The translations under genes were made by a program, and so were the position numbers. A stretch of DNA of 64,000 bases from JADKFD01 sp050250665 (lineage in GTDB: Bacteria > Pseudomonadota > Gammaproteobacteria > Xanthomonadales > SZUA-5). The notes beneath the pieces were generated by a model. It was given only the letters and a program-made list of their open reading frames with translations. It ran no database searches and was not told where the DNA came from. Position 1 is the stretch's first letter; the number at the start of each line of letters is the position of its first letter. The stretch spans positions 1-64,000 of the forward strand of contig JBFWOF010000017.1 of assembly GCA_050250665.1 (NCBI GenBank), read 5' to 3'. Positions 33,973-43,035 of the stretch are shown here, in pieces.

Positions 33973-34770
33973 TTATCGGCGCGATAGCCATCGCTGCACA
34001 AAGTTGACCGCACTAGGCTTTGCCGCGGCGATATTCGACGACGGCGCCAGACGCTCGGGACGCCAGTTCTTGAGCACGCCCGCGGGTCGGTCCCGAACCA
34101 GTGCCCAGGCTTCGGTTTCACCGACCTGGCGGGCGGCAGCCACCCGTGCCTCGGCCATCAGCGGCGGCCGCCGATTGGGGCTATGGGCATCACTGGCAAT
34201 GATGTGTACTGGGCCCTCATCGAGCAATCGCTGCGACCAGTATCTGGGACGTTTGCCGAATCGACCGACCAGGGCCCCGGCGGTGATCTGCAGCCATGCA
34301 CCGGCCTTGGCCAGGCGCAGGAACATCGGATAGTGATCCTCGATCCAGGTCAGCCGCTCGGGATGCGTGATCACCGGCACATAGCCATTCGCCAACAGAC
34401 CGAAGACGTTCTCCTCGAAGCGGGGTGGGGCGACATGATGCGGCGGTTCCAGCAAGAAATAACGGGTGCCGTTGAGGCTGGGGATGAGGTCGGCACGCAA
34501 GCCCGCCAGCAGGTCCGGGGTCAGGTGCACGTCGGCGCCCTGAACCAGCCGCAGCGAAATCCCGGCATCGTCCAGTGCCTGCTGCAGCGCCACCATGGCC
34601 TTGCGGATGCCGACGGCGTTGTTTTCGTACAGGCCGGGATAGATGTGCGGCGTGCACGCAGTCACGGTGATGCCATCGGCGCAGGCGATTCTGGCCATGG
34701 CCAGCGCTGTGTCCAGATCCGGCGCACCATCATCGATGCCCGGCAAGATATGACAGTGCAGATCAATCAT
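33973..34770 (-). CDS. PHP-family tyrosine-protein phosphatase (CpsB/YwqE type)
   Basis: A 265-residue metal-dependent phosphatase. It starts MIDLHCHILPGIDDGAPD with the PHP metal ligands at His5 and His7, and continues with TPHIYPG, GADVHLTP, ITHPERL and ASDAHSPNRRPP, all PHP metal-binding blocks. It is expected to dephosphorylate the tyrosine tail of the BY-kinase encoded two genes later, the usual kinase/phosphatase pair for capsule or exopolysaccharide control. The start of the next gene lies 31 bp after its stop. Confidence 0.92.
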   Translation of the reverse strand: MIDLHCHILPGIDDGAPDLDTALAMARIACADGITVTACTPHIYPGLYENNAVGIRKAMVALQQALDDAGISLRLVQGADVHLTPDLLAGLRADLIPSLNGTRYFLLEPPHHVAPPRFEENVFGLLANGYVPVITHPERLTWIEDHYPMFLRLAKAGAWLQITAGALVGRFGKRPRYWSQRLLDEGPVHIIASDAHSPNRRPPLMAEARVAAARQVGETEAWALVRDRPAGVLKNWRPERLAPSSNIAAAKPSAVNFVQRWLSRR

Positions 34771-34858
34771 AGACCTTCGGTCGGATCCGCCGTCCCCGGC
34801 TGGGAATAGCTCTCCAGTGTGACACCTTTAGCAGACTACCCCACAAGATCATGAGTGG

Positions 34859-37800
34859 TCACCCGGCCTCGTCGGCCGTTTCGCTGCGACGTCGACGCGG
34901 TGGCGCGTCCGGTCGCACCGGTGTCAAGCGTGCGACCACCGGCTTTTCCCAGGATCCGGCGACGCTGTAGTGCACGCGCGAGGACTTCTCGATGTCTCCA
35001 TCCTGCGTAACCATGCCTTGCGCGAGAAAACCTGCAGCGGCGCCTACCGGACCCGCGGCAAGCCCGCCGATCACCGGCAGCACGCCCGACATTCTGGGCG
35101 CAACCATGACCTGCTGATCGTAGTCGCGGGAAGCGAGTCCGGTGCGGCCGATGATCAGGATGTCGGCTGCCGGTCCGCGCACGGTCAGATTCTCGGTCCA
35201 GGCGTTGCCATCGGCGAGCTGGAAGCGTCCTTCAATTCGATCGAAACTCATGCCGCTCTGAAACAGATCGCGGAAATCGAGGGTCAGGCGACGCGGCAAC
35301 TCACGCAGGCTGAGCAGGCCGAAGATGCGCCCGGCACCCGGATCAACATCGAGGAAGCGCCCTTGTCCCACTGAAACATCGATGGTTCCGGTCAGGCGCT
35401 CCAGCGCAAAAGCGAAGGGCGCGCCGCGCCAGCGGGCGTCGATCTGCGCCAGCGTCTGGCCTCCGGCAATGACGCCGGCAAAGCCGAGGCTGGTCATCAT
35501 CCGGCCCAGATCCTCGGACAGCATGCGAATCTTGAAACGCGACTCGGCCCCCGCGGCAGTGGCGCGCCAGTCACCGCTGGCATGAATTTCCATGTCCGGG
35601 GAGCGCGCCTCCAGCAGATCCACACGCAGACCTTCGGCGCTGGCGAAGGCCTCCAGCCTGGCCTCGCCCAGCCTGGCCTCACCCACACGCAGATCACGCA
35701 CCCGGAAATGCAGCGTAGGCACCATCGCCGGAGTCAATACCAGATTGGCTGCGCCATCTTCCGGTTCCGGCAGGTACAGATGATCGAATTCTGCGACCAC
35801 GGCCGCCGCCCGACCCTCCACGCTTTCAAAACGCACCGTTCCCTGGGCGGTGGGGCCCTCTACCCGCAGCTGCCAGGGTCCTTCGCTGCGATCCAGCTGC
35901 AATCGGTCTCCCTGATCGCCGATGCTGAGGTCCAGATCGCTGAGCACCGAATCGGCCAAGGCGCCCGAGGGGCCACCGAAGATCCAGCCCATCCAACCGG
36001 GCAGATCGATATCTGAAGATGCGCCCGTGACGCGCAGCCCCCGCGTCGGCAGGTCCTGCGGGGTTTCGGCGCCGAGCTGCAGCTGGCCGTGGAAATCGGT
36101 ATCTCGGGTACCCAGCGCGGCATACAGGCGCGCCTCGGTACCGATGTCCATGTGCAGAAGAGGCGCCACGGCCTCGGCGGTCGGAAGTTCAATCTCCACC
36201 ACCAGTGGCAGGGCCGAATCCGCGATCTTGCCCAGCGGCCTGGGCAGAGCGATGGCGATGCCGGCGAGATCGGTCTGGTAGCGCAGCAGGGTGCGGGCTC
36301 CGGAGCCTTGAGCGGCTGCACGCGGCACATTGAGCGCCGCCTGCCAGTCAGCGCGACCGCTGATCTGGTTGAGCAAGGATGTCAGTTGCTCCTGATGGCC
36401 AAACAGCGCCTGCGCTGAGAGCGTGCCGCTCATGCCGGCCTCCAGTTGCTGCTGCGGGTCGACGCAGAAACTGCCGACCGCCAGTGACAGCCGGGCCGCT
36501 TCGCCCGCCAGATTCAGCTGCAGATCGCGGGCCTGAAAACCGGTCGAACTGTAGTCGGCGTGACCATGCACATCGGCGTAATCCAGATCCCATTTGGTGT
36601 CCAGAAACTGTACGCCGTGGAGTTCCACCTGGCCGACGAGGCTGCCGGGCTCCAGATCCTTGCGCAAGGGGATGCTGAACTGCGCCGCGACCTCTGCGGG
36701 GCCAGCCATGCTCATGCCGAACAGGACATTGCCGTAGCTGCGCTGCAAAGGTGTGGATTTGAGGAAACGCAGCCAGTTGCCGGCATCGCCCTCACCAGCC
36801 AAATTCAATTGCAACACCGGATTCTTGAGGCTGGCAATGCCGCCATTGCCCGAGACCACCCGGTTCCCGAGCAACTCGCCGGTGGCGCTGTACACCACCA
36901 GACTGTTGTTGATAAAAGCAGCGTCTGCATTGACACCCCTGGCACTCGGCCAGTCGGCGTGGTAATCCAGATCAGCCCCGGCGACTGCAAAACTGGCCTC
37001 GAATCGTCCCTCGCTGCCGACAAAGGGCCAACTCCTGACCGGCCCACGGAAGACCACATCACCGCGCGTGACCCTGCCGGCGCCCAATGCACGATCCAGC
37101 CACGCCACGGTTTTCGGAGGCATCTTGTTGATGGTCCAGAAGGCCTTGGCGGCTTCGATCTCGGCACCCGGAACATGGGCATTGATCTGCAGCACCGGAC
37201 CGGCTTCAGGATCCATGTCGACGCGCAGCTGCAGATCTGCACTGTAGCCCTCGCCCTGCACATGTGCGGACGGCACTTCAAACACCCAGACACCGTCGCG
37301 CTTTGCGGCACCGAGCAGCAATTCGAGCTCGTTGAATTCAATCGCCTCACGGAACACGCCGGGGATTGAATACCGGACCGGAACCCGGTCTATCTGCAGC
37401 ACCATGCCCTGGGCGTCGGCATGGACGGTGCCATCGACGCCGTCGAGTCGCAGCGAGCGGGCAGTGCCGGAGCCCGTGCGCAACTGCTTCAGATCGGCAT
37501 GCAACTGCCAGCCATTCGGGCTCCAGTTGCCGATCAGCTCCGCAAATTCTCCGTCAGGCTGGGAAGAATAGACCGCCGAGCGCAGAGCTTCCGGCGCTGC
37601 CCGTGCCAGCTGAATCACGGCACTCGTCAATGCCACGGGCAGTCTGCTGGCATGGGTATGCCAGGCCCCGGAAGGGTCCAGTCGGGCACTGATTTCAGCA
37701 TTCAGATCAGCAAACTGCGGCCCGTCGCCGAAGCGCAGATCCAGCTCCAGCCCGCCGGCCTCGCGCTGCCCCCGCAGCACCAGCCGTCCCACCGGCAGAT

Positions 37801-38698
37801 GCAGATTCGGCGCGACATGACCAGTCTTGGGCAGTTCGAAGCCCGGTGCAGTCAGCACCAGCCCCTCACTGCGCCAGTCACCCTGCGTGCTCTGCAACTG
37901 CGCTTCGCGCCAACTGCTCCATTGCTGGCCGTCAAGCCGGCCATCTTCCAGCTCTATTCCAAGGGCCTGGCCCAGTCCGGCCAGATCCGACACCGGGAAC
38001 TGTTCGGCTTCCAGGTACAACTCGGCATGGCTGGGTGGCCACTGCAGAGTGCCCTGATTCTCCAGAACCACGCGCAGGTGCCCGCTACCGTCGTGGCTGC
38101 GGCGCAGCAGCGCCAGACTCAGGTCACTGCCGGACTGGCGCAGACGCAGCTCGACCTGATCGAGCTCCAGGCGAGCGCCACTGGCGCGGTCGACGAAACC
38201 GACCTGACCGCCGCTCAGCCCGACGTGACCGACGGTGGCCAGCCAGTCACCCATGCCATCGGCACGGGCCGCCGAGCCGCCGAAGCCGCCCACCGAGATG
38301 ACGCCGCTGGTTTCCCGGATCAGTTCGATGCGGGCGTCGACCAGCAGGAAGTCGCGGATCAGATGGCGACCGGGCCACAGCCAGGCGTAGATATCGACCT
38401 GCACCCGGGCACGGGCGAGACTGATGGCGGTTTCGCCACCGGATTTGTCGAAGATTTTCAGTCCGCCCAGTTCCAGCACCGGGCCTGGACCATCCCAGTG
38501 CGCCGATACCGAATCGAGCTGTACCTCACGACCGATCCGGTCGCTGAGCCAGGCCGCCACGACCTCGGGTGAACTCACCAGCCACGGCAGCAGCAATCGC
38601 CCAAAGGCGAGCAATCCAGCGGCGCCGATCAGAGCCGCGGCAATCGTCATCAGGGTCCAGCGCCGCAAGCGGCGCCAACGGCGCTGCGCTGGCTTCAC
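34859..38698 (-). CDS. yhdP: YhdP-family large envelope protein (AsmA-like)
   Basis: About 1279 residues with an N-terminal membrane helix (MTIAAALIGAAGLLAFG) and a very long beta-rich periplasmic part ending in an AsmA-like region (GMSFDRIEGRFQLADGNAWT, then GPAADILIIGRTGL, then a GPVGAAAGFLAQGM loop). This matches the TIGR02099/YhdP family, implicated in phospholipid transport to the outer membrane in E. coli (1266 residues). The GTG at 38698 is preferred: it stands 22 bp after the rng stop and gives a basic cytoplasmic lead (VKPAQRRWRRLRRW). The ATG at 38650 and a longer frame to 38830 are alternatives. Directly following rng is the usual gammaproteobacterial order. Confidence 0.88.
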   Translation of the reverse strand: MKPAQRRWRRLRRWTLMTIAAALIGAAGLLAFGRLLLPWLVSSPEVVAAWLSDRIGREVQLDSVSAHWDGPGPVLELGGLKIFDKSGGETAISLARARVQVDIYAWLWPGRHLIRDFLLVDARIELIRETSGVISVGGFGGSAARADGMGDWLATVGHVGLSGGQVGFVDRASGARLELDQVELRLRQSGSDLSLALLRRSHDGSGHLRVVLENQGTLQWPPSHAELYLEAEQFPVSDLAGLGQALGIELEDGRLDGQQWSSWREAQLQSTQGDWRSEGLVLTAPGFELPKTGHVAPNLHLPVGRLVLRGQREAGGLELDLRFGDGPQFADLNAEISARLDPSGAWHTHASRLPVALTSAVIQLARAAPEALRSAVYSSQPDGEFAELIGNWSPNGWQLHADLKQLRTGSGTARSLRLDGVDGTVHADAQGMVLQIDRVPVRYSIPGVFREAIEFNELELLLGAAKRDGVWVFEVPSAHVQGEGYSADLQLRVDMDPEAGPVLQINAHVPGAEIEAAKAFWTINKMPPKTVAWLDRALGAGRVTRGDVVFRGPVRSWPFVGSEGRFEASFAVAGADLDYHADWPSARGVNADAAFINNSLVVYSATGELLGNRVVSGNGGIASLKNPVLQLNLAGEGDAGNWLRFLKSTPLQRSYGNVLFGMSMAGPAEVAAQFSIPLRKDLEPGSLVGQVELHGVQFLDTKWDLDYADVHGHADYSSTGFQARDLQLNLAGEAARLSLAVGSFCVDPQQQLEAGMSGTLSAQALFGHQEQLTSLLNQISGRADWQAALNVPRAAAQGSGARTLLRYQTDLAGIAIALPRPLGKIADSALPLVVEIELPTAEAVAPLLHMDIGTEARLYAALGTRDTDFHGQLQLGAETPQDLPTRGLRVTGASSDIDLPGWMGWIFGGPSGALADSVLSDLDLSIGDQGDRLQLDRSEGPWQLRVEGPTAQGTVRFESVEGRAAAVVAEFDHLYLPEPEDGAANLVLTPAMVPTLHFRVRDLRVGEARLGEARLEAFASAEGLRVDLLEARSPDMEIHASGDWRATAAGAESRFKIRMLSEDLGRMMTSLGFAGVIAGGQTLAQIDARWRGAPFAFALERLTGTIDVSVGQGRFLDVDPGAGRIFGLLSLRELPRRLTLDFRDLFQSGMSFDRIEGRFQLADGNAWTENLTVRGPAADILIIGRTGLASRDYDQQVMVAPRMSGVLPVIGGLAAGPVGAAAGFLAQGMVTQDGDIEKSSRVHYSVAGSWEKPVVARLTPVRPDAPPRRRRSETADEAG

Positions 38699-38720
38699 GC
38701 CCGGTCCCCGAGGGCCAATC

Positions 38721-40193
38721 TCACAGCACCACCACGTCGTACTGCTCGGGCGAATACTGCTCCTCCGGCTGGAAGCGGATCGGCTTGCCAATGAAGGTCT
38801 CCAGTTCAACCAGGGCTGCCGACTCCTCATCCAGCACTCGCTGCACCACCGCCGGCGGCGCCAGCACCAGTACGCTGCGGGCTTCGAACTGCCGCACCGC
38901 CCGGGTGATCTCGCGGAAAATCTCGTAACCCACCGTTTCGGCGGACTTGACGGTTCCGCGCCCAGCGCATTCGGCGCAGGGTTCGCAGAGCTGGCGCTCC
39001 AGACTTTCGGTGGTGCGCTTGCGTGTCATCTCGACCAGACCCAGCGGTGACATGTCGTAGACGGTGGTCTTGGCGTGGTCACGCGCCAGCGATTTTTCCA
39101 GCGTGCGCAGCACCTGACGCTTGTGCTCGTCGTCCATCATGTCGATGAAGTCGATGATGATGATGCCGCCCAGGTTGCGCAGCCGCAGCTGCCGCGCGAT
39201 GGCCTGCGCCGCCTCGAGATTGGTCTTGTAGACCGTTTCCTCGAGATTGCGATGGCCGAGGAAAGCGCCGGTATTGACGTCGATGGTGGTCATCGCCTCG
39301 GTCTGGTCGATGATCAGATAACCACCGGACTTGAGCGGCGTTTCCTTGCGCAGCGCGCGCTGGATCTCGTCCTCGACGCCGTAGAGGTCGAACAGGGGTC
39401 GCTCACCCGGATAATGTTCCAGACGTTCGGTGTATTCGGGAATGAATTCCTCGGTGAACCGGACAGCGCGATCAAAGGTCTCGCGCGAATCGATGCGCAC
39501 CTTCTCCACGTGCGGCTTCAGGAAATCACGCAGCGCCCGCAGCGATAGCGGCAACTCCTCGTAGATGCGCTCGCCGAGCTTGGCCGTCTGCATGTCCTCA
39601 CCCACCGACAGCCACAGGCGATCGAGGAAATCCATATCCGCCTGCAGCGGCTCCTGGCCCACGCCTTCGGCATTGGTGCGCACGATGTAACCCTGCTGAC
39701 GCTCTGCCGTCAGTTCCTGCATGGTCTCTTTCAGGCGCGTTCGCTCGCCTTCGTCTTCGATCCGGACAGAAACGCCCAGGGACTTGGTGTAGGGCAGCAG
39801 CACCAGATAGCGCGAGGGAATGCTGAGATGCGTGGTCAGACGCGCACCCTTGCTGCCGATGGGGTCCTTGACCACCTGAACGATGATCTCCTGACCCTCG
39901 CGCACCAGTTCAGTGATCGATGGCACCGGCGCCGCGGCGCCATCGGCCGGCTCGCCATCCTGGGGCATGCGTGCAAGGTCGTTGGCATGCAGGAATGCGG
40001 TGCGCTCCAGTCCAATCTCCACGAACGCCGCCTGCATGCCGGGCATCACCCGGGACACTCGTCCCTTGTAGATGTTGCCGACATAACCACGGCGCCTGGC
40101 GCGCTCGATGTAGACCTCCTGCAGCATGCCGTTTTCCACGAGGGCGACACGCGTTTCGCGCGGGGTGACATTGATCAGTATTTCTTCGGACAC
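38721..40193 (-). CDS. rng: Ribonuclease G
   Basis: A 490-residue endoribonuclease of the RNase E/G family acting in 16S rRNA 5' maturation and mRNA decay. It begins MSEEILINVTPRETRVALVE, then an S1-like region (GYVGNIYKGRVSRVMPGMQAAFVEIG) and the catalytic region with IIIIDFIDMMDDEHK, and a CEPCAECAGRGT zinc-link. The length suits RNase G (489 in E. coli), not RNase E. It is followed by yhdP, as in many gammaproteobacteria. A 177-bp gap separates it from maf upstream, so it may have its own promoter. Confidence 0.95.
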   Translation of the reverse strand: MSEEILINVTPRETRVALVENGMLQEVYIERARRRGYVGNIYKGRVSRVMPGMQAAFVEIGLERTAFLHANDLARMPQDGEPADGAAAPVPSITELVREGQEIIVQVVKDPIGSKGARLTTHLSIPSRYLVLLPYTKSLGVSVRIEDEGERTRLKETMQELTAERQQGYIVRTNAEGVGQEPLQADMDFLDRLWLSVGEDMQTAKLGERIYEELPLSLRALRDFLKPHVEKVRIDSRETFDRAVRFTEEFIPEYTERLEHYPGERPLFDLYGVEDEIQRALRKETPLKSGGYLIIDQTEAMTTIDVNTGAFLGHRNLEETVYKTNLEAAQAIARQLRLRNLGGIIIIDFIDMMDDEHKRQVLRTLEKSLARDHAKTTVYDMSPLGLVEMTRKRTTESLERQLCEPCAECAGRGTVKSAETVGYEIFREITRAVRQFEARSVLVLAPPAVVQRVLDEESAALVELETFIGKPIRFQPEEQYSPEQYDVVVL

Positions 40194-40370
40194 AGTAGGT
40201 AATGGCCAGTCTGGATGGTCGGCTTATAACGGAAGCGGGCTCGGGACGGCCACTCGGACAAGTGCATGGAGTCATGCCACTGCCCTGTGCACTGTAACCG
40301 CGATTCGATGAACCTGGAGTGTCGTGGGCCTGAATGAGCCCTGCACCGACCCTGGCATCTACGCCCTTGT

Positions 40371-40943
40371 TCAGATTAGTCCGACACGCCGCAGCAGCGT
40401 AGCGGTCTCGAACAGCGGCAGTCCCATGACGCCAGAATAGCTACCTGCTATGGACTCGATGAAGCAGGCTGCGCGGCCCTGGATCGCATAGGCTCCGGCC
40501 TTGCCCAAAGGCTCGCCGGTCGCCACATAGGCCTGCATCTGCGCCTGCTCGATTCTGCCCATGCGCACGTTCGTGCTCTGCAACACCACTTCATCGAAGT
40601 TGGGCCCGATCAGGGCAACGCTGCTCAACACCTGGTGCTCGCGGCCCGACAGCAGTTGCAGCATGCGCATGGCATCCTCGGCGTCCTGCGGCTTGCCCAG
40701 GGCCTGACCGTCGACGACAACTTCAGTATCGGCGCCCAGCACCCACGCATCGCCGCCTGTGCAGAGCGCGCACACTGCCAAGGCCTTGTCGCGGGCGATA
40801 CGACGACTGTAGTCGGCCGCACTCTCCGACGCGCTCTGGCGCTCGGCGATGTCGGCGACAACCACCCGCGGTTCGACGCCGATCTGCCGCAGCAATTCCA
40901 GACGCCTGGGCGAGGCCGAGGCCAGGATCAGCGACGAGTTCAC
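40371..40943 (-). CDS. Maf-family nucleoside triphosphate pyrophosphatase
   Basis: A 190-residue protein starting MNSSLILASASPRRLELLRQIG, the Maf signature with the ASxSPRR loop. GADTEVVVDG, SGREHQVLSSVALI and a C-terminal GSYSGVMGLPL complete the family pattern. It hydrolyses non-canonical or pyrimidine nucleotides; the order rng-maf-rlmH suggests the YhdE (dTTP/UTP) subgroup. It begins 18 bp after the rlmH stop. Confidence 0.93.
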   Translation of the reverse strand: MNSSLILASASPRRLELLRQIGVEPRVVVADIAERQSASESAADYSRRIARDKALAVCALCTGGDAWVLGADTEVVVDGQALGKPQDAEDAMRMLQLLSGREHQVLSSVALIGPNFDEVVLQSTNVRMGRIEQAQMQAYVATGEPLGKAGAYAIQGRAACFIESIAGSYSGVMGLPLFETATLLRRVGLI

Positions 40944-40961
40944 TGCAGTCCTCCGGCCAGC

Positions 40962-41447
40962 TCAACCCACACTGGGGCGGGCGCGGTGATAGGGATGATT
41001 TCCGAGCATGCTGACCGCGCGATAGAGTTGCTCGGCCAGAACGATCCGGACCAGCGCATGTGGCAGAGTCAACGGGCCCAGCGACCATTTCTGGTGCGCC
41101 ACCATCAGGCATTGCGGTGCCAGTCCGTCAGGGCCACCGATGAGAAAACACAGGTCTCGGCCATCCATCATCCAGGCCGCGAGGTGCTTGGCCAGCGCCT
41201 CGCTGGACCAGGACTCGCCGCGACCATCAAGCGCGATCACCCGCGATTGCCTGGGGATGGCCGCATGCATGCGCTGACCCTCATCGGCGATCGAGCGCTT
41301 GATGTCGATGGTCTTGCCGCGCGGCCCCAGGGCCAGCTCCGTCAATTGCAAGGGCAGCTTGTGCGCCAGGCGCCGGGCGTACTCATCGAAACCCAGACGC
41401 ACCCAGTCGGGCGCGCGCTCGGCTACCGTCAGCACGTGGGCCTGCAT
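40962..41447 (-). CDS. rlmH: 23S rRNA (pseudouridine1915-N3)-methyltransferase
   Basis: A 161-residue SPOUT methyltransferase acting on helix 69 of assembled 70S ribosomes. The core blocks FLIGGPDGL, SLGPLTLPHALVRIVLAEQLYRA and GNHPYHR are present. The ATG at 41447 aligns with the E. coli start; 41453 (two codons longer) is possible. It lies 17 bp after the rsfS stop, as in the standard rsfS-rlmH pair. Confidence 0.95.
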   Translation of the reverse strand: MQAHVLTVAERAPDWVRLGFDEYARRLAHKLPLQLTELALGPRGKTIDIKRSIADEGQRMHAAIPRQSRVIALDGRGESWSSEALAKHLAAWMMDGRDLCFLIGGPDGLAPQCLMVAHQKWSLGPLTLPHALVRIVLAEQLYRAVSMLGNHPYHRARPSVG

Positions 41448-41464
41448 GGCCATGGCCTGCCGCC

Positions 41465-42337
41465 TCAGCCCGTTCGGGCGGTGTGCGGGACATCGCCCAC
41501 CGTCCACAATCTCTCCAAACCGTAGAACTCGCGCGTGCGCGGCAGCATGACGTGAAAAATGGTGTCCCCCAGATCCACCAGCACCCATTCGGCTTCGCGC
41601 TCACCCTCAACGCCCAGCGGCGAGATGCCGAGATTCTTGGCCGTGACCACCACTTCATCGCTCATGGATTTGACATGGCGCGTGGAAGTACCGCTGGCGA
41701 TCACCAGACAGTCAGTCAGGCTGGTCTTGCCACGCACATCAATCACCAGCAGATCGTTGGCCTTCATGGAATCCAGGCGGGCAATCACCGCGTCGCGAAC
41801 GCGCACGTCGATGGTCGGCTCGGCGGCCTTGGCGTTGGATTTGGCGCCGCGCTTGGCAGTGCCGGGGACGGCCTTGGTCGTGCCTGTCGCAGCCTTGCCG
41901 GTTGCTACCTTGCCCGTTGCAGCCTTGCCAGTTGCAGCCTTGCCAGTTGCAACCTTGCCAGTTGCAGCCTTGCCAGTTGCAGCTTTGCCAGTTGCAGCTT
42001 TGCCAGTTGCAGCCTTGGCGGTTGCAGGCTTGGCAGCGGCAGGCTTGACAGCAGCAGGCTTGACAGCAGCAGGCTTGGCAGCGGCCGCCTTGCGCGCCTT
42101 GCTCGCGGCGGCGATGGGCGGGGTTTTGACGTTCTTCTGCGAGATCACCGCCTGCGCCAGATCGGCCTGAGTCACCGCAGTGCGTCGCGGCGCTCGGGTT
42201 GCAGCCTTACCGGGACCGGAGGCGGACGCCGTGCTGGCGGCATCCTGGGCCTGGTCTTTTGCGCGTGGGCGCGATGCTTTCTTGACAGCGGTTTCGATGA
42301 CAGCCGTATCCAACTTCCGGGTGCGCGTGGTGTTCAA
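41465..42337 (-). CDS. rsfS: Ribosomal silencing factor with H1-like N-terminal extension
   Basis: A 290-residue protein. The last 115 residues (from about 175) are RsfS (Iojap/YbeB): VRGKTSLTDCLVIASGTSTRHVKSM, then GEREAEWVLVDLGDTIFHVM. RsfS binds uL14 and blocks subunit joining in stationary phase or starvation. The first 170 or so residues are Lys/Ala/Pro/Thr-rich, with KPAAV repeats and nine ATGKA-type repeats, like histone-H1/AlgP-type tails that bind nucleic acid. Normal RsfS is about 105-130 residues. The frame is open from the ATG at 42337, and no start with a ribosome site is obvious just before the RsfS domain. It follows nadD, the standard neighbour. Confidence 0.9.
   Translation of the reverse strand: MNTTRTRKLDTAVIETAVKKASRPRAKDQAQDAASTASASGPGKAATRAPRRTAVTQADLAQAVISQKNVKTPPIAAASKARKAAAAKPAAVKPAAVKPAAAKPATAKAATGKAATGKAATGKAATGKVATGKAATGKAATGKVATGKAATGTTKAVPGTAKRGAKSNAKAAEPTIDVRVRDAVIARLDSMKANDLLVIDVRGKTSLTDCLVIASGTSTRHVKSMSDEVVVTAKNLGISPLGVEGEREAEWVLVDLGDTIFHVMLPRTREFYGLERLWTVGDVPHTARTG
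41889..42023. repeat. Nine tandem 15-bp units inside rsfS
   Basis: The unit GCAGCCTTGCCAGTT (minus strand encodes A-T-G-K-A with phase shifts) repeats nine times in a row, with one or two changes per copy. It underlies the lysine-alanine tail of RsfS and is likely to vary in copy number by slippage in multiples of five codons. Confidence 0.9.
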
Positions 42338-42369
42338 TGCGAAGCAGCCTCCTGTGCAATATGACCCGA

Positions 42370-43035
42370 TTATAGATCGGACCCGTCCGCGCCGCTGCCC
42401 GCGCCGTACCAGCCCTGAGTCTGGATCAGCTCAATCACCGGATCGGGAACCAGAAAGCGCACGTTTCGGCCCTGTTTGAGGCGGCTGCGGATCAAGGTCG
42501 ACGACACCGGAAGCGGCGGAATTTCCAGCCGCAGCACCAGTCCCGCGGGACTGCCCGACAACTGCCCCGGCGCCGCCGTCCCTGCCGAGGCCAGCAATTC
42601 CTCGAGCCTGGGGTCGATCAATCCATGCGCATCCGGTCGGCTCAGCACCGCAATGTGCGCCAGTCCGACGATCTCGCGCCAGCGATACCAGCTCGGCAGA
42701 CCGGCAAAGGCATCAGCCCCCAGCACCAGTACCAGCGGCTTCTGCTCACCGATTTCTGCGCGTACGCTGACCAGGGTGTCGTAGGAATAGGAAGGGCCGC
42801 GCCGCAGCAGCTCGCGAGGGTCGCAACTGATTCGCGGCAGGCCAGCAACGGCACGCTCCAGCATTTCCAGGCGCTGTTCCGGGGCAACCGCGGGTCGATC
42901 GCGATGCGGCGGCAGCGCACAGGGCAGCAGACGAATCTCTTCGGCATCCAGTGCTTCGCGAGCTTCGATGGCGGCTCGCAGATGGCCTACATGCACGGGG
43001 TCGAAGGTACCGCCCAGCAGGGCCAGGGGTTTCAT
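42370..43035 (-). CDS. nadD: Nicotinate-nucleotide adenylyltransferase
   Basis: A 221-residue nucleotidyltransferase that makes deamido-NAD from nicotinate mononucleotide. The start MKPLALLGGTFDPVHVGH is the family signature with the HxGH motif; PPLPVSSTLIRSRL gives the ISSTxIR-like block. Its ATG overlaps the holA stop by four bases (ATGA). Confidence 0.96.
   Translation of the reverse strand: MKPLALLGGTFDPVHVGHLRAAIEAREALDAEEIRLLPCALPPHRDRPAVAPEQRLEMLERAVAGLPRISCDPRELLRRGPSYSYDTLVSVRAEIGEQKPLVLVLGADAFAGLPSWYRWREIVGLAHIAVLSRPDAHGLIDPRLEELLASAGTAAPGQLSGSPAGLVLRLEIPPLPVSSTLIRSRLKQGRNVRFLVPDPVIELIQTQGWYGAGSGADGSDL

Noticed and set aside
26940..34770. A full Wzx/Wzy-dependent capsule cluster
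   Set aside because: No glycosyltransferase, flippase, polymerase or sugar-nucleotide enzyme gene is in the block.
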